Assembly (NCBI GenBank): GCA_020205615.1
Contig: CM035173.1
Location: 46,753,117-46,817,116 of the forward strand
Reading direction: 5' to 3'
Length of the DNA: 64,000 nucleotides
From: Panax quinquefolius
Taxonomy: Eukaryota; Streptophyta; Magnoliopsida; Apiales; Araliaceae
Shown: positions 11,095 to 21,314 of the stretch, piece after piece
How the letters are laid out: every line of letters starts with the position of its first letter
Position numbering within the stretch: position 1 is the first letter of the stretch
Notes under the pieces: generated by a model
The model's database searches: none
Seen by the model: only the letters and a program-made list of their open reading frames with translations
What the model was told of the DNA's origin: nothing
Position numbers and translations under genes: made by a program

Positions 11095-11731
11095 GCTAAT
11101 GCTGTCTTCGGATGACTGCATCCGAGACACATAAATAGAGAGGCCGAGGAAGATTTCATGAGACAAGAGATAAATATGTTGAAATCAACCTTGGACCGAG
11201 AGAGAGCCGGTCGTGAAGATGCTTTTCATACCATCAACGGTCTGCAAACAGAATTAGATCGGGCCAGGATGGATTTGAAGACATCTGATGATGAGTTAAG
11301 GGCCACGAGGGATGGGTTGGCTGCGTCCGAAGCCAGCCAACAAACTTTGACTGACATGAATGCTAGTTTGGTTGAAGAAAACTTACTCCTGAAGGCAAAA
11401 AATGAGGAGTTTTCTTCAGCCAATCGAAGCTTGGCTATACAACTTGGTGAGGCTGAGACGAAGGCTCAAGATGAAGCACGAAAGCATAAGGCCAAACGTC
11501 ACAAGCTTCGCCACAAAATAAAGGATCTTGAGGGACGGGGCCCTCTTCCGATCAAGAGCTCCTAAGCGCGATTCAAAGCGGACTCTGTGGACTCGTATTT
11601 AACTTAACGCTGAAATCGTGAAGGTATATTCGGAGGGGTATGAAGATTGCCGAGAGCGAGGAAAAGAAAAGCTATCGGCTGCTCAGTTGGACTCGGCATT
11701 GCTCAACTCCGATGATGAAGGCGGTGCCTGA

Positions 11732-12194
11732 ATGTCTGTCCTGTTTTTGTTCTATGTAATAATTTAACTACTTTAATCTTTTTATGTTCATGTAATTAAT
11801 TTATGATTGACTTGAATGAATGAATGTTTTATATTATTGATAAATCTTCAACCTGTCTTGATTATGACTTCGCTTTTGATCAATTTCTTGTCAATAATTC
11901 AAGATCAATAAACCTGAACCCAACTAGTGAATCGAGATATGGCATATATAACGGTTAATTTATGAAATGAAGTGAATTGAATTTTACTTGGATGTGATTC
12001 AACTTAATTGAATTGAATGAACTGAACTCAACACTTAAACAAAATAAAATAATATATACTAATCGGTACCGAAGAGTGAGATCGGTCATGTGTGAGGTAA
12101 ATTTGGCTGATCCTCCTTACACCATCAGAATCTTGCTTACCACTCGGGGTATAACAAGTATATAAGGACCAAGATATAAGGATCAAGATATAAG
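11732..12194. other. non-coding tail between the antisense gene and the minisatellite
   Basis: AT-rich sequence after the stop of the antisense gene. It probably holds the 3' ends of that transcript; no coding potential is seen. Confidence 0.4.
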
Positions 12195-12602
12195 GATCAA
12201 TAGTGACCATTGACTTACCACCCTGATAAGATCAATATAGGATCATAAGGACCTTAGGCTACCATCGAATGGCCAGCGAGTCCTACCATACCTCCTTACA
12301 CCATAGTGACCTTAGGACAAATAGGACCAAGATCAATAGTGACCATTGACTTACCACCCTGATAAGATCAATATAGGATCAAAAGGACCTTGGGCTACCA
12401 TCGAATGGCCAGCGAGTCCTACCATACCTCCTTACACCATAGTGACCTTAGGACAAATAGGACCAAGATCAATAGTGACCATTGACTTACCACCCTGATA
12501 AGATCAATATAGGATCAAAAGGACCTTGGGCTACCATCGAATGGCCAGCGAGTCCTACCATACCTCCTTACACCATAGTGACCTTAGGACAAATAGGACC
12601 AA
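12195..12602. repeat. 136-bp minisatellite, three copies
   Basis: The word GATCAATAGTGACCATTGAC starts at 12,195, 12,331 and 12,467, and the unit phase returns at 12,603, so the period is exactly 136 bp. The second and third units are nearly identical; the first differs at a few bases. The array lies between the convergent ends of pol (minus) and the antisense gene (plus). Confidence 0.95.
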
Positions 12603-12778
12603 GATCAATTATGAAAAAGTGACCTTTTATTAATAACGAACAATCGTGTACAGACTTCCGGTAAACTAACTTAATCTTTATTGAAAATATTTCCGAAGCC
12701 TGCCAGCATGCCAAGTATTCTTGATCTCGGAACCATCGAGTGCCTTTAACCGATAAGTACCTGGCTTTGGTACTTCGA

Positions 12779-12979
12779 TCACTTCATATGGCCCTTCCCA
12801 GGTTCTAAGATTAGCTTTCCTGTGTTTTGAGGCGTAGAAGCTTCGGCTTCTCTAAGGACGAAGTCTCCCACTTCGAATCTACGAAGTTTGACCCCTTTGT
12901 TGTAATGTTTGGCCACCCTTCGTTGATAAGCAGCCAATTTGAGCAAAGCTTCCTCTCTGACTTCGTCTAGCAGGTCCAA
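12779..12979 (-). pseudogene. Tat integrase, C-terminal part
   Basis: The frame reads DLLDEVREEALLKLAAYQRR and then a KHYNKGVKLRRFEVGDFVLR segment, the conserved C-terminal stretch of Gypsy integrases (GDFVLR is the GDLVLRK motif). It is out of frame with the core at 13,024-13,371, so a frameshift or small deletion lies between. Confidence 0.88.
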
Positions 12980-13023
12980 GTTAACTTTCAGTCCTTCGTC
13001 GTTGTAGATTTCTTTGAATCGAC

Positions 13024-13371
13024 TTACCCAAGACTTGAGATCCGATTTGACCGACTAAGGCATCGCATTCTATAGGCCAATCGGAAGGGCGAATCCCCCG
13101 TAGTAGTCCTTGGTGTAGTTCGGTATGCCCACAGCACGCTCAGCAATTCTTCTGGCCATCTCCCCTTAGCTTCATCCAATCTACGCTTGATTCCGTTCAA
13201 CAGCGTCCTGTTGGTCACCTCGACTTGCCCATTCGACCGTGGATGAGCCACGAAGTCTTCTTGGTGAATCCCCGGATCATTCAAAAATTCTTCAAATTTT
13301 GAACCCACGAATCTGGCGCCCCGATTGTCCGATATCAACACCTTAGGGATCCCAAGAGAAACACCATGCAC
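13024..13371 (-). pseudogene. Tat integrase, catalytic core second half
   Basis: The frame contains PKVLISDNRGARFVGSKF, with the second catalytic Asp (residue 15), and HPRSNGQVEVTNRTLLNGIK, with the catalytic Glu (residue 51). WPEELLSVLWAYRTTPRTTT follows, as usual. The first catalytic Asp is upstream near 13,490-13,530 (GGVDILGPI), in the previous frame. Frameshifts separate the three pieces. Confidence 0.9.
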
Positions 13372-13486
13372 TTTTTATAAACTTTAAGCACTCTGTTCGT
13401 TATCGATCAAGTGGTTTTGCCTCCACCCACTTAGTCATATAATCAATAAGCAACTATGACATTTAAGTCGACCTCGACCTTTAGCT

Positions 13487-14380
13487 TTAGGTAATCGGTC
13501 CCAATATATCCACCCCCCCCAGAAATGAAGGGTATAGAAGATAAAATCGAATATAGCTCTTAGGTGGGCGATGTGGGATCGGACTATCGGTGATATTTTC
13601 ACATTTCTTGACATACTCTGTAGCTTCTTTGAAAATTGTAGGCCAATAGTATCCTTGTCGAAGTACTTTATGAGCCAAAGACTTGGCAAACCATATGATC
13701 ACCAAGAATACCTTCGTAGAACCTCCCGGAAGAGCATACTCGGCCTCGGACGGAACCAAACATTTCAACAATGGTGAGGAAAACGCCAATCGATAGAGAT
13801 CTCCATCAATAAGACTAAAATTGGCACTCTTGTACTCAATCTTCTTTGCCAGCATCTGATCCGAAGGAAGGACGCCATCTGCCAAATACTCGATGTAGGG
13901 GGTCATCCAACAGTTAGTTCGCTCGATACACATATAATCGCCGTCTTTGAACACTTGGGTCAGCCGTAAAACTTCCAAATATACCGATCCGTGGAAAACA
14001 TCAGCATCTGTAGTGGCCAGCTTCGACAATGAATCGGCAATAGAATTGTCATTACGCTCTATGCTCTGAAACTCATACGAAGCGAAATATTGTAGTTGGT
14101 CTCTTAATTCTGCCAGATATTTGATCATCCGGATCCCACGAGCTTCATAATCTCCCGACAACTGTTTAACGACCAATTGAGAATCACTATAAATGATCAA
14201 CTGTTGGACTTCGAGACTCTTTGCCAATCGGACACCTGCCAATACCGCTTCGTACTCAGCTTCATTGTTCGTTGCTTTAAACCCGAACCTAATGGCCTGT
14301 TGGACCTTGAATCCCTCCGGACTTATTAAAATGATTCCTGCTCCACTAACAGTCATCGTAGAGGATCCATCTGCATACAA
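13487..14380 (-). pseudogene. archaeal-type RNase H and integrase N-terminus of the Tat element
   Basis: The first 130 residues are an archaeal-type RNase H: YADGSS (Asp 4), NNEAEYEAVLAG (Glu 42), IIYSDSQLVVKQLSG (Asp 66) and SIADSLSKLA (Asp 116) give the four acidic active-site residues. This second RNase H defines the Tat lineage. The rest leads to the integrase zinc-binding region (AHKVLRQGYYWPT...KKCENIT), where the second Cys of the HHCC pattern and the first His are lost, and to GGVDILGPI with the first integrase Asp. This is one of the longest uninterrupted frames in the element. Confidence 0.9.
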
Positions 14381-14444
14381 CGTCCACGCCTTCCGACCTG
14401 GCGAAGAAACGCCATCGCCCGATCGTAAGATTCACCATGGCAAC

Positions 14445-15601
14445 TCAAGATCCGCCGGTGAACGAGCATTCTACCATAAAGTCAGCCAGGGCTTGGCCTT
14501 TGATGGCAGTTCGGGGATGATACTCGATAAAAAATTGGGATAACTCCATAGTCCACGCCGCTAGTCCGCTTCGAGACTCGGCTTGCCCATCACCTTCTTC
14601 AATGGTCGATCCGTAGTAGACGATCAGAGTCGACCTTGAAAATATTGCCAAGCTTTTACAGCAATTATTAAAGCAAAGGCAAATTTCTCAATATTTGGAT
14701 ACCTGGTTTCAGCATCTCGTAGGACGTGGCTGACATAATAGACCGGATGTTGCTTCCCACTGATCTCCCGAACCAACACTGCTCCAACTGCCAATGAACT
14801 TACTGCAAGGTACAAATATAAGGTCTCTGCTGGGGCAGGCTTTACGAATAAAGGAGCAGAAGACAGATATGTCTTTATGCCTTGGAAAGCATCTTCACAC
14901 TCCGAAGTCCATTGGAACGTCTTCGCATTCTTTGGTCCCTTCAATGTGTCAAAGAAAGGAAGGCATCTCTCCGCAGATTTGGCGACGAACCTCCTCAAAG
15001 CCGCAATCCTACTAGTCAGATGCTGGACGTCCTTGAATGACTGAGGAGCCTGCATGTCAAGAATGGCCTGGATCTTCTCTGGATTGGCCTCGATGCCCCT
15101 CTGACTGGCCAGATAACCCAGAAACTTCCCAGCACCGAGGTCGAAAGTACATTTGGCTGGATTGAGTCTCAATTGCCGATAACGAACAGTCTGAAAGCAT
15201 TCCTCCAGGTCGTCCAAATACTTCTGAATCTGCATACTCTTTACGATCATGTCATCTACATAAACCTCCATGTTCCTCCCCAGCTGCCTATCGAAGATGA
15301 AGTTCATCATTCTTTGGTAGGTAGCTCCAACATTTATGAGGCCAAAAGTCATTTTTTTGTAGGCATACACCGAACGGTGTGTAATGAACACTATCTTTGG
15401 AATGTCTTCTTTGCACATGGATATTTGATGATAACCTAAAAAAGCATCCATAAAACTTAGTAATGCATACCCCGAAGTGGCATCGATGAGCAGATCGATA
15501 TGGGGCAGAGGATAAAAGTCCTTCGGACAAGCTTTGTTGAGATCGGTGTAGTCGGCGTAAACCCGCCACTTTCCATTCTTCTTCTCGCACCAACACCACA
15601 T
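14445..15601 (-). pseudogene. Tat reverse transcriptase and RNase H
   Basis: The frame 15,601-14,624 starts WCWCEKKNGKWRVYADYTDL, has LSFMDAFLGYHQI (first catalytic Asp near residue 52) and YVDDMIV (catalytic pair near 116-117). It continues through FLGYLASQRGIEANPEKI and the connection into the first RNase H (LYLYLAVSSLAVGAVLV), where the usual catalytic Asp is absent, as is typical when an archaeal-type RNase H is present. The frame 14,651-14,445 carries the RNase H tail (HPRTAIKGQALADFMVE). The RT start upstream of 15,601 is broken. Confidence 0.92.
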
Positions 15602-15904
15602 TTGCTATCCATTCGGGTAATCAATCTCAGTAGATGAAGTCGTAGACTAGCAATTTCGCAACCTCTTCATCGATGATCTTACGCGCGCTCGAGCAAATAT
15701 CCGCCTTCTTTCGACGAACCGCTTCTTCAAGGATCTATCTCCGGTTTATGCTCAAAGAACCTTTCTTCGGTTAACTCCGGCATGTCTTGTGGCTCCTATG
15801 CAAAAATATCAAAGATAACATCGTAAGAGTTCCATAAGGTTCGTTCAAGAGGTTCTGCAGACTGAACCAATCCTCACCGTCTTGTCCCGCTTCCGATGAC
15901 CAAC

Positions 15905-16663
15905 TCAATCTCCTCCGTCCCTCCGGTGGGGATCACCAACGGCTCGAAGCCGCTTCTCGGTGAAGGGTTCGATCTTAATTGCCATCGTTTTTTTTCGCTT
16001 ACTAACCCCATTCCGGATGAAATAACAAAGATTCGATAACATCATCGCCGTGGGGAATTTGATTTTGAAATGTGGGATGGAGGTCACAATAAGAGTCGGC
16101 AACGTAGGTCTTCCCGTAATGGCGTTGTAGGTATAATCCAAATGCACAACATAAAATTTACACGTTATCTCTACTACCGAGGGGCCGTCAATCAAGATAA
16201 CCGGGAGTTCAATAGTGCCTGCAACTTTGACTGGGTCGTTGCCGAAACCATATAGAGGAGCCTCCTGCCCGACCTCCATTTTGTGCCCATCGATATGCAT
16301 CCTCTGATAAGCATGGGCATAAAGAATGTCCACCGAAGATCCGTTATCTATCATCATGCGTTTCACATCCACCGAGCCCACTTGCGCTGTGATCACCAAT
16401 GCCCCTTCATGCGGTTCGATGGGCTCCAAAGGATAATCCACATCCGTAAATGATATGACGGTTCTTGGAAAAGGTCTATCAATCTTCAGGGTAGCATCTG
16501 TCACTGACATGACCGAATCAAGATAAGCCCTTCTCTTCTTCCCTACTAACTTCCCAACAGACCCACCAGTTATTACATCAACGACTTGCCTTGGCGGTGG
16601 TATTGGAGCATTTTGAATGGGTGGTGCCCAGGCAACCGTCGAACGAGCACGATTGATAATCAC
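15905..16663 (-). pseudogene. Tat aspartic protease region
   Basis: A 252-residue frame with MMIDNGSSVDILY; the catalytic motif D-(S/T)-G reads Asp-Asn-Gly here (Asp at about residue 106). EGALVITAQVGSVDVKR before it and YNAITGRPTL after it are the usual flanks. The Asn at the second motif position is a likely inactivating change or a lineage variant. 15,602-15,904, toward RT, is frame-broken. Confidence 0.85.
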
Positions 16664-17270
16664 GACCTCGGCGGTCCTTTCACCACATCTTGAATCAAGA
16701 AGTCGCTTTTAATCTTGCTCTCCACAAAATCCTTTAAATTACAACACTCATTAGTGTCATGACCAGCAGCTTGATGATAACCACAATATTTACGAGGGTT
16801 GCCATGTCCCGTCCTGTAATTATCACGAGGTGGCTCAAAGAAAGGCTGGTTTCTGATCTGATCCAAAATTATCGACCTTTCCGTATTCAATTGGGTGTAG
16901 ACCTTATTAACATTCGGGGTAGAAAGCAGTGTACGATCATCGCCTTTGTCGCCACGAAGTTATCAGATTTCTTCGAACTACCTTCGCCTCCTTGGTTGTA
17001 CCCCCACTCTTCTCTCGATCAACCTCGGTCTTGGGAACCTCTACCTCCTTAAATTGGCCCAGAAGGATTTTTAGACTATTCATAGCCTCTTCTACAACAA
17101 TATAGCCTTCGCCTTGTCAAAGGCTTCGCTGGAAGGCTTTTCGGATGGTGAAACATCAACTTCTTTACCAATTTCTCCGACTTAACCAGATCTATTTCGA
17201 TTCGAACAAACCAACAACTTGAGATCATTAAGATTGGATACCGACCGACCGCTTCCCTAAATCTCTTCAC
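16660..17270 (-). pseudogene. Tat gag, middle and zinc-knuckle-like part
   Basis: The frame 16,890-16,660 has RKYCGYHQAAGHDTNECCNL, the CX2H/HX4C-type knuckle (YC..H...GH.T..C..LK) found at the end of Tat gag. The frame 17,270-17,076 (MKRFREAVGRYP) carries the capsid-like middle in broken form. Several frameshifts are needed between the parts. Confidence 0.75.
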
Positions 17271-17373
17271 ATATTCGCCTAAAGACTCATTGGTGAATCA
17301 CGGATCTCGTGCTAAAGAGCACTGTAGGCTTTCCCCTTCTTCTATTTGCTTCCAAACGCGTGCATGAAACTTA

Positions 17374-18489
17374 TCACAAAGCTCGGTCCACGAGGAAATC
17401 GAATTCGATGGTAAAGTCCCTATCCATCGCTCTTGCGTCTTTTCTCAACGTCGTGACAAAAGTGTGACACTTGGCAGCATCAGTGAAGTCATAGTAATCC
17501 ATCAGCCGATCGAACGCCTGACTATGGTCATAAGGATCTCCGGACCCATCGTAGCTTTCCATACGAGGCAATTTTTTGGTAATATCTGCCTTCTCCTTGA
17601 GAATATCGGAGGAAAAAGGAGACGCCTTCTTTCCAGGAGTGTCCTTCACCTGTTGGACCTCAGCCAACTGTTTTCGGAGTTCTTTTAACTCCTTTACCAG
17701 AAAATCAACACCTTCGGGTTGCGATGAGATCTCCTTCTCCTGACCGACGTTAGACCTTGGAATGGATCGACCCCTCCCTGCCGATCCCACTGCCCTTGTG
17801 GGACTTCTTGATCTATTAGGGTGTATAATCTCATCCTTATGATGAGAAACGGTCAGCTTGTATTCTCCTCTTCTAAGTTTTCGTATGATTTCTCTCGACC
17901 TGCTTCTTCGTCTATCATCTTTCTGATGCGGTGAATCAACGACCATCAGTGCCTTCTTCGAGGCTAAGGGTGTTCTGCTCTTCGATCTCCTCCTACTGCG
18001 AGAACGATCTCTAGACACATGCATAGAATGTTCCGGTTCCTTACCCTTCCGTCGGGGTATCTTCTTATGCCTACTCCGTCTTTCGGAATGAACATGGCTA
18101 GATGCTTCGTCCCTCAACTCATCCACCCGAAGCATCTGCTCGGCTATATCTTCCCTTTGCTTTAACAGAACCTCCAAAGCCTTATCTCGCTTGCTCGCCA
18201 TCCTCGCCAACTGGCACTCATCTTCTTAACCACTTCTACGATGAGTCCCGGTGGTGAGCTTTCTACCCGTCCCCTCGATCGGGGATCACGCCCTTATCGT
18301 CATTAAAACCAACTTCCGTCTGGCTCCACCGTGGATCTTCGGACGAAGTTCTCTTGAATTATGTTTAGAGGCCGTGCTTTCGTGAGCACTTTTAGAAGGA
18401 CCCAGACGGTCCTTTACTGAAATACGAGGCAGTGATGAACTAACTGCCATCGCCTGCCCCTCTGGTGTACCATCTCTACTCCTCATCAT
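17374..18489 (-). pseudogene. Tat gag, N-terminal part
   Basis: An ATG at 18,487-18,489 (MMRSRDGTPEGQAM) starts the likely gag frame, which breaks near 18,286. From 18,210 to 17,374 the frame encodes a Lys/Glu-rich helix, an Arg/Ser-rich tract (SRDRSRSRRRSKSR) and then the capsid start KLPRMESYDGSGDPYDHSQ. This last motif is the classic start of plant Gypsy Retrotrans_gag domains. Confidence 0.85.
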
Positions 18490-18522
18490 CTTCCGAAATA
18501 AGTTAAACAATTGTGATTGAAA

Positions 18523-18542
18523 AGCCCTCCTTCTAGCTCCAA
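18523..18542 (-). other. primer binding site region of the Tat element
   Basis: Directly inside the 5' LTR the minus strand reads TTGGAGCTAGAAGGAGGG. The position is that of the tRNA primer site; I do not assign the tRNA. Confidence 0.5.
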
Positions 18543-19205
18543 TGTTAACGCCAAGATCTTCTGCTACGTCCCAATCACGTAAGACGTCCTGATCCTGCAC
18601 AGTAAACACGATAAACACCACAAGCTTGACGGCGGTTCCGTCGGGGGATAGCTCAGGCGTGAGAGTCAGTAAACGTGTTCACAAGGTTTAGCAAAATGGA
18701 GGCCGTAATGCCTAGTGTGTTGAGAGAGAGATAATAATATTCTTTTGTGTATATCTGATTATGAATGAATAAGTGTATGAGAACGTACCTCTTCGTGATG
18801 ACTTCCTTGCTAAGCTATATCTTCTCTTCCTGGATTACAGTGCCACCCACTATTACCTGACACACCCCCTTGATTTGATGGGTTCCACTGACTGCATGTA
18901 ACTTATCCACTGCTTTTTGGTCACTGTTTCCACCGTCGGCCGGTTATAATCCCATCCACATTAATGCATGGCAGGTTCTCTAGTCAACCGTCATGCTTTT
19001 TCATCATTGCAGGTCAAAATAATAGATATTAAAATGTCCAAAGGATCGACCCACTGGACCGACCCGGTCTTATAAGTCAAAATGGAAATAATAGGACAAC
19101 TGGGCTCAAAGACTTTCATGGTTCAATAATAAAGGCCCAATAGATTAATTAAAAGAGTAAGCCCAATATACCCGGCCCAATGAGAGAAAATATCATAACC
19201 CAACA
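18543..19205 (-). repeat. 5' LTR of the Tat element
   Basis: 663 bp, minus-strand TGTTGGGT...GTTAACA, paired with 8247-8913. It would drive gag-pol transcription toward lower coordinates. Confidence 0.95.
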
Positions 19206-19210
19206 GTTCT
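19206..19210. repeat. target site duplication, right copy (gttct)
   Basis: Pairs with 8242-8246 across the Tat element. Confidence 0.92.
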
Positions 19211-19423
19211 TATTCTGCATCCAGTACAACTTCACTTGGTACTGCACAAACGCCTCCACATTTGCATACGTATTGAGTTTCTTATAAGATCAAGTGAGGC
19301 AAGCAGACGGGGGAGCCACACTTGGGTTAGGGGTCAGAGAGTGGCGAAAGTGAAAATAGAGGAGTACTAAATAGGGGAGTGTGCTGAGAATTAAGAAAGT
19401 TATGAGTGCTGAAAATTAAGAGA
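19206..19423 (-). pseudogene. peroxidase exon 1, proximal part
   Basis: Downstream of the TGA at 19,290-19,292 the frame reads SYKKLNTYANVEAFVQYQVK and then LYWMQN, the first helix of a class III peroxidase; the usual first conserved Cys is a Tyr or Ala here. Upstream in the same frame (19,423 down to about 19,350) there is a hydrophobic run ALITFLILSTLPYLVLLYF, like a secretion signal, but no ATG starts it. The first 5 bases (gttct) are the right copy of the target duplication. Confidence 0.7.
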
Positions 19424-19531
19424 GGGATGGCTTGTCTCTCTATATTTGACTTGCAAATAAAACCCCAATAACTGCACTATATGCTTGTTCTATGGATTGA
19501 TGTGTTTCATTTAGGACATGATATATTACCA

Positions 19532-19542
19532 CCTTTATATAG
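19532..19542 (-). promoter_or_regulatory. candidate TATA box of the peroxidase gene
   Basis: The minus strand reads CTATATAAAGG about 110 bp upstream of the hydrophobic start of exon 1. Position and sequence fit a plant core promoter. Confidence 0.45.
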
Positions 19543-19645
19543 ACCTTTATTGTCATGTTCCACGTGGCACCACCCACAAAATGCTGATGTGGAAATTATA
19601 AATATAAAAATAATACCAAGTTGGTGTATTTCCGGTTTTATACGC

Positions 19646-19650
<5 letters not shown>

Positions 19651-19676
<26 letters not shown>
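19651..19676. repeat. (TA)n microsatellite
   Basis: About 13 TA units in the old upstream region of the peroxidase gene. Confidence 0.9.
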
Positions 19677-19683
<7 letters not shown>

Positions 19684-20392
19684 ATTTGGAGTTTTGCATG
19701 TATGATGGCACTTGTGAAGGGTTCTATGCAGTGGCGAAACCAGAAACTTTTGAGAGGGGGGTCAAAATATATTTGTAAAATCATGATTTATTTACAATAC
19801 GAAAGCTACGATGGCAAGAATCGATTTATATGCGATTTACAATAATAACAACGATACTAATACTAACGTCTTAAAGATAAATAAACTAATAGTAACACCA
19901 ATCTCTTTCATACCCTCAACCGGTCCTATCCTCTCCATTATGTTGCAAAAGGCTCATGTTTAATTCCTGCCACAAAACCCACATTATCCAACAAGGGAAC
20001 AAAAATTACAATATGATTTTCACGTGCAAACAAAAAGCAGAGTTTCCTGTGTTCCCATTTTGCAAGGTATGATTCGTAAGCAAATCAAAAGATTATAATT
20101 TCATAAATTATCTCACAAAAGGATATACTCACGAACTCACGATGCCTAGCAAATAGTCACTTTTAAAATTTATTTTTGTCTTAAAAACAAAATAAAAAGT
20201 GACTTGAAATACGATAATTAATTTTCTCTTAAAAAAAATACTAGTATCAATGTTGTGAGAGGAAGATATGAACATTTCTAGTTATTTTCTAAAAAATTAA
20301 TTATGAGATAAAAATAAAATTCAAAAGTGATAATTTTTACGAGACATAATGGATATACTTTGTCTGCTTAGAGGGAATGAATTAATAAATAT

Positions 20393-20400
<8 letters not shown>

Positions 20401-20433
<33 letters not shown>
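20401..20433. repeat. (AT)n microsatellite
   Basis: About 16 AT units in the left part of the hAT-like element, just before the solo LTR. Confidence 0.9.
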
Positions 20434-20435
<2 letters not shown>

Positions 20436-21314
20436 AAAATGATCCATAGCATGTATTTGCTATGGATGAAAAATGGACAAATAGTGTGTGACGCCCCCAA
20501 AATAGGTCCACACGACCCATTCTGAGTCGCCAGATATCACACTATAAAAATCAAATACAAACTTCATTTATATTAACTATTGAATCGCCGCAGAGAAATA
20601 CGACAATGAGATAAGTCGTGAGTTTTAATATAATATTATCTCGTAGATGATATCAACTCAAATTGTTACAATGCCATATAAAATACAGCAGCAAATATTT
20701 TAAGACCCCAAAGAAGAACGAGAAGATTACTATCATATTCATTCTAATGAGGTGCACTTTTGACGCTTTCAAAGTCGGGTTCTCATCACCCTATTGTTGT
20801 TCGCCAAAATCAATTATTAAGTGACGTATAAAATACGACACACATATCTTAGGTCCTCAATACAATTATCTGTTGCATGTCATGCCATTTTATAATGTAT
20901 TGAGAAACTTCGACAGTCTCGGACCATCACACTATTTCCCTGTTATTCCCGCTCGACCCAGCTACACTCTTATTACCTGAAAGGAATTGTGAAGCAAAAG
21001 GGTGAGCACAACTAGCCCAGTAAAGAATATCATGACTAAAGATAATTTAAATATCAATAGCTTTTGTCAATAATAAATCAGAGATTTAGAACATATGGTA
21101 GATGATAAAACTTTTCAACCATAGTTGCAGCGGAACAAGCAATCCATTAAAAGAGTCAAATAGACCATCAGGTCTATTATCTTCTCCATGTTAAAAGTCC
21201 ACCAATAATGTTTTATCCCTGTAACATCAATCAATAATTCCTGTCCACAATTATATGAATAACTCATAATCATAATTGTGATTCTGAATTTCCTTTTCGC
21301 ACCCAGGACGAAGA

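Larger units (their letters stand above)
9275..11731 (+). pseudogene. antisense accessory gene of the Tat element (Transposase_28-like, coiled-coil C-terminus)
   Basis: This gene runs opposite to gag-pol in the 3' part of the element. Exon 1 (9,275-10,080) begins MASHNSEQ, has a Pro-rich N-terminus and then a GVRFPLH...LGVEPSLDFF segment that I recognise as the Putative gypsy-type transposon family (Pfam Transposase_28). Exon 2 (10,166-11,009) is rich in Pro, Glu and Thr. Exon 3 (from 11,095) encodes a long heptad-like coiled coil (about 11,158-11,550) and an acidic LLNSDDEGGA end with a stop at 11,729-11,731. Both introns are 85 bp with GTAAGT/GTAAAT donors and TATGCAG-type acceptors. Frameshifts near 9,520-9,580 and 11,560 and stops in exon 2 break it. 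The function of such proteins is unknown. The reading of the domains is recognition by eye. Confidence 0.72.
8247..19205 (-). mobile_element. complete Tat-lineage Ty3/Gypsy retrotransposon (10.96 kb, inactive)
   Basis: Two LTRs of 667 and 663 bp with TG...CA ends frame a 9.6-kb interior. In minus order the interior holds gag, protease, RT, RNase H, an archaeal-type RNase H, integrase, a 136-bp minisatellite and an antisense gene. An extra archaeal-type RNase H between RNase H and integrase is the mark of the Tat lineage (Tat/Ogre/Retand). All sense domains carry frameshifts or stops. By eye the LTRs differ at about 20-25 places (roughly 3-4 percent), so the insertion is fairly young on a plant scale. 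It sits inside peroxidase exon 1. Confidence 0.93.
3528..19423 (-). pseudogene. class III peroxidase gene, split by two transposon insertions
   Basis: Class III peroxidases are secreted haem enzymes that oxidise phenolics with hydrogen peroxide in the plant cell wall. The exons appear in order along the minus strand: exon 1 (19,423-19,206 then 8,246-8,203), exon 2 (6,096-6,044 then 4,965-4,789), exon 3 (4,396 to about 4,230) and exon 4 (3,967-3,528). Family signatures seen are GCEASILLDSPKSEKTA, VVSCADILDLATRD, AGAPSYIVLLGRRDG, GGHTMGKTHC and TGKPDPTM. Introns 2 and 3 sit where the family has them, with GT/AG signals. A Tat Gypsy element interrupts exon 1 and a hAT-like element interrupts exon 2. 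Exon 1 also has an in-frame TGA (19,290-19,292), the exon 1 donor is not recognisable, exon 2 has a 42-bp tandem duplication and the end of exon 3 is frameshifted. The locus cannot give a normal enzyme. Confidence 0.88.

Noticed and set aside
13571..13777. Plus-strand open frames within the Gypsy pol regions (also 14,193-14,543, 15,173-15,439, 35,775-36,131)
   Set aside because: They lie opposite recognised RT, RNase H, integrase or gag frames and show no family motif.
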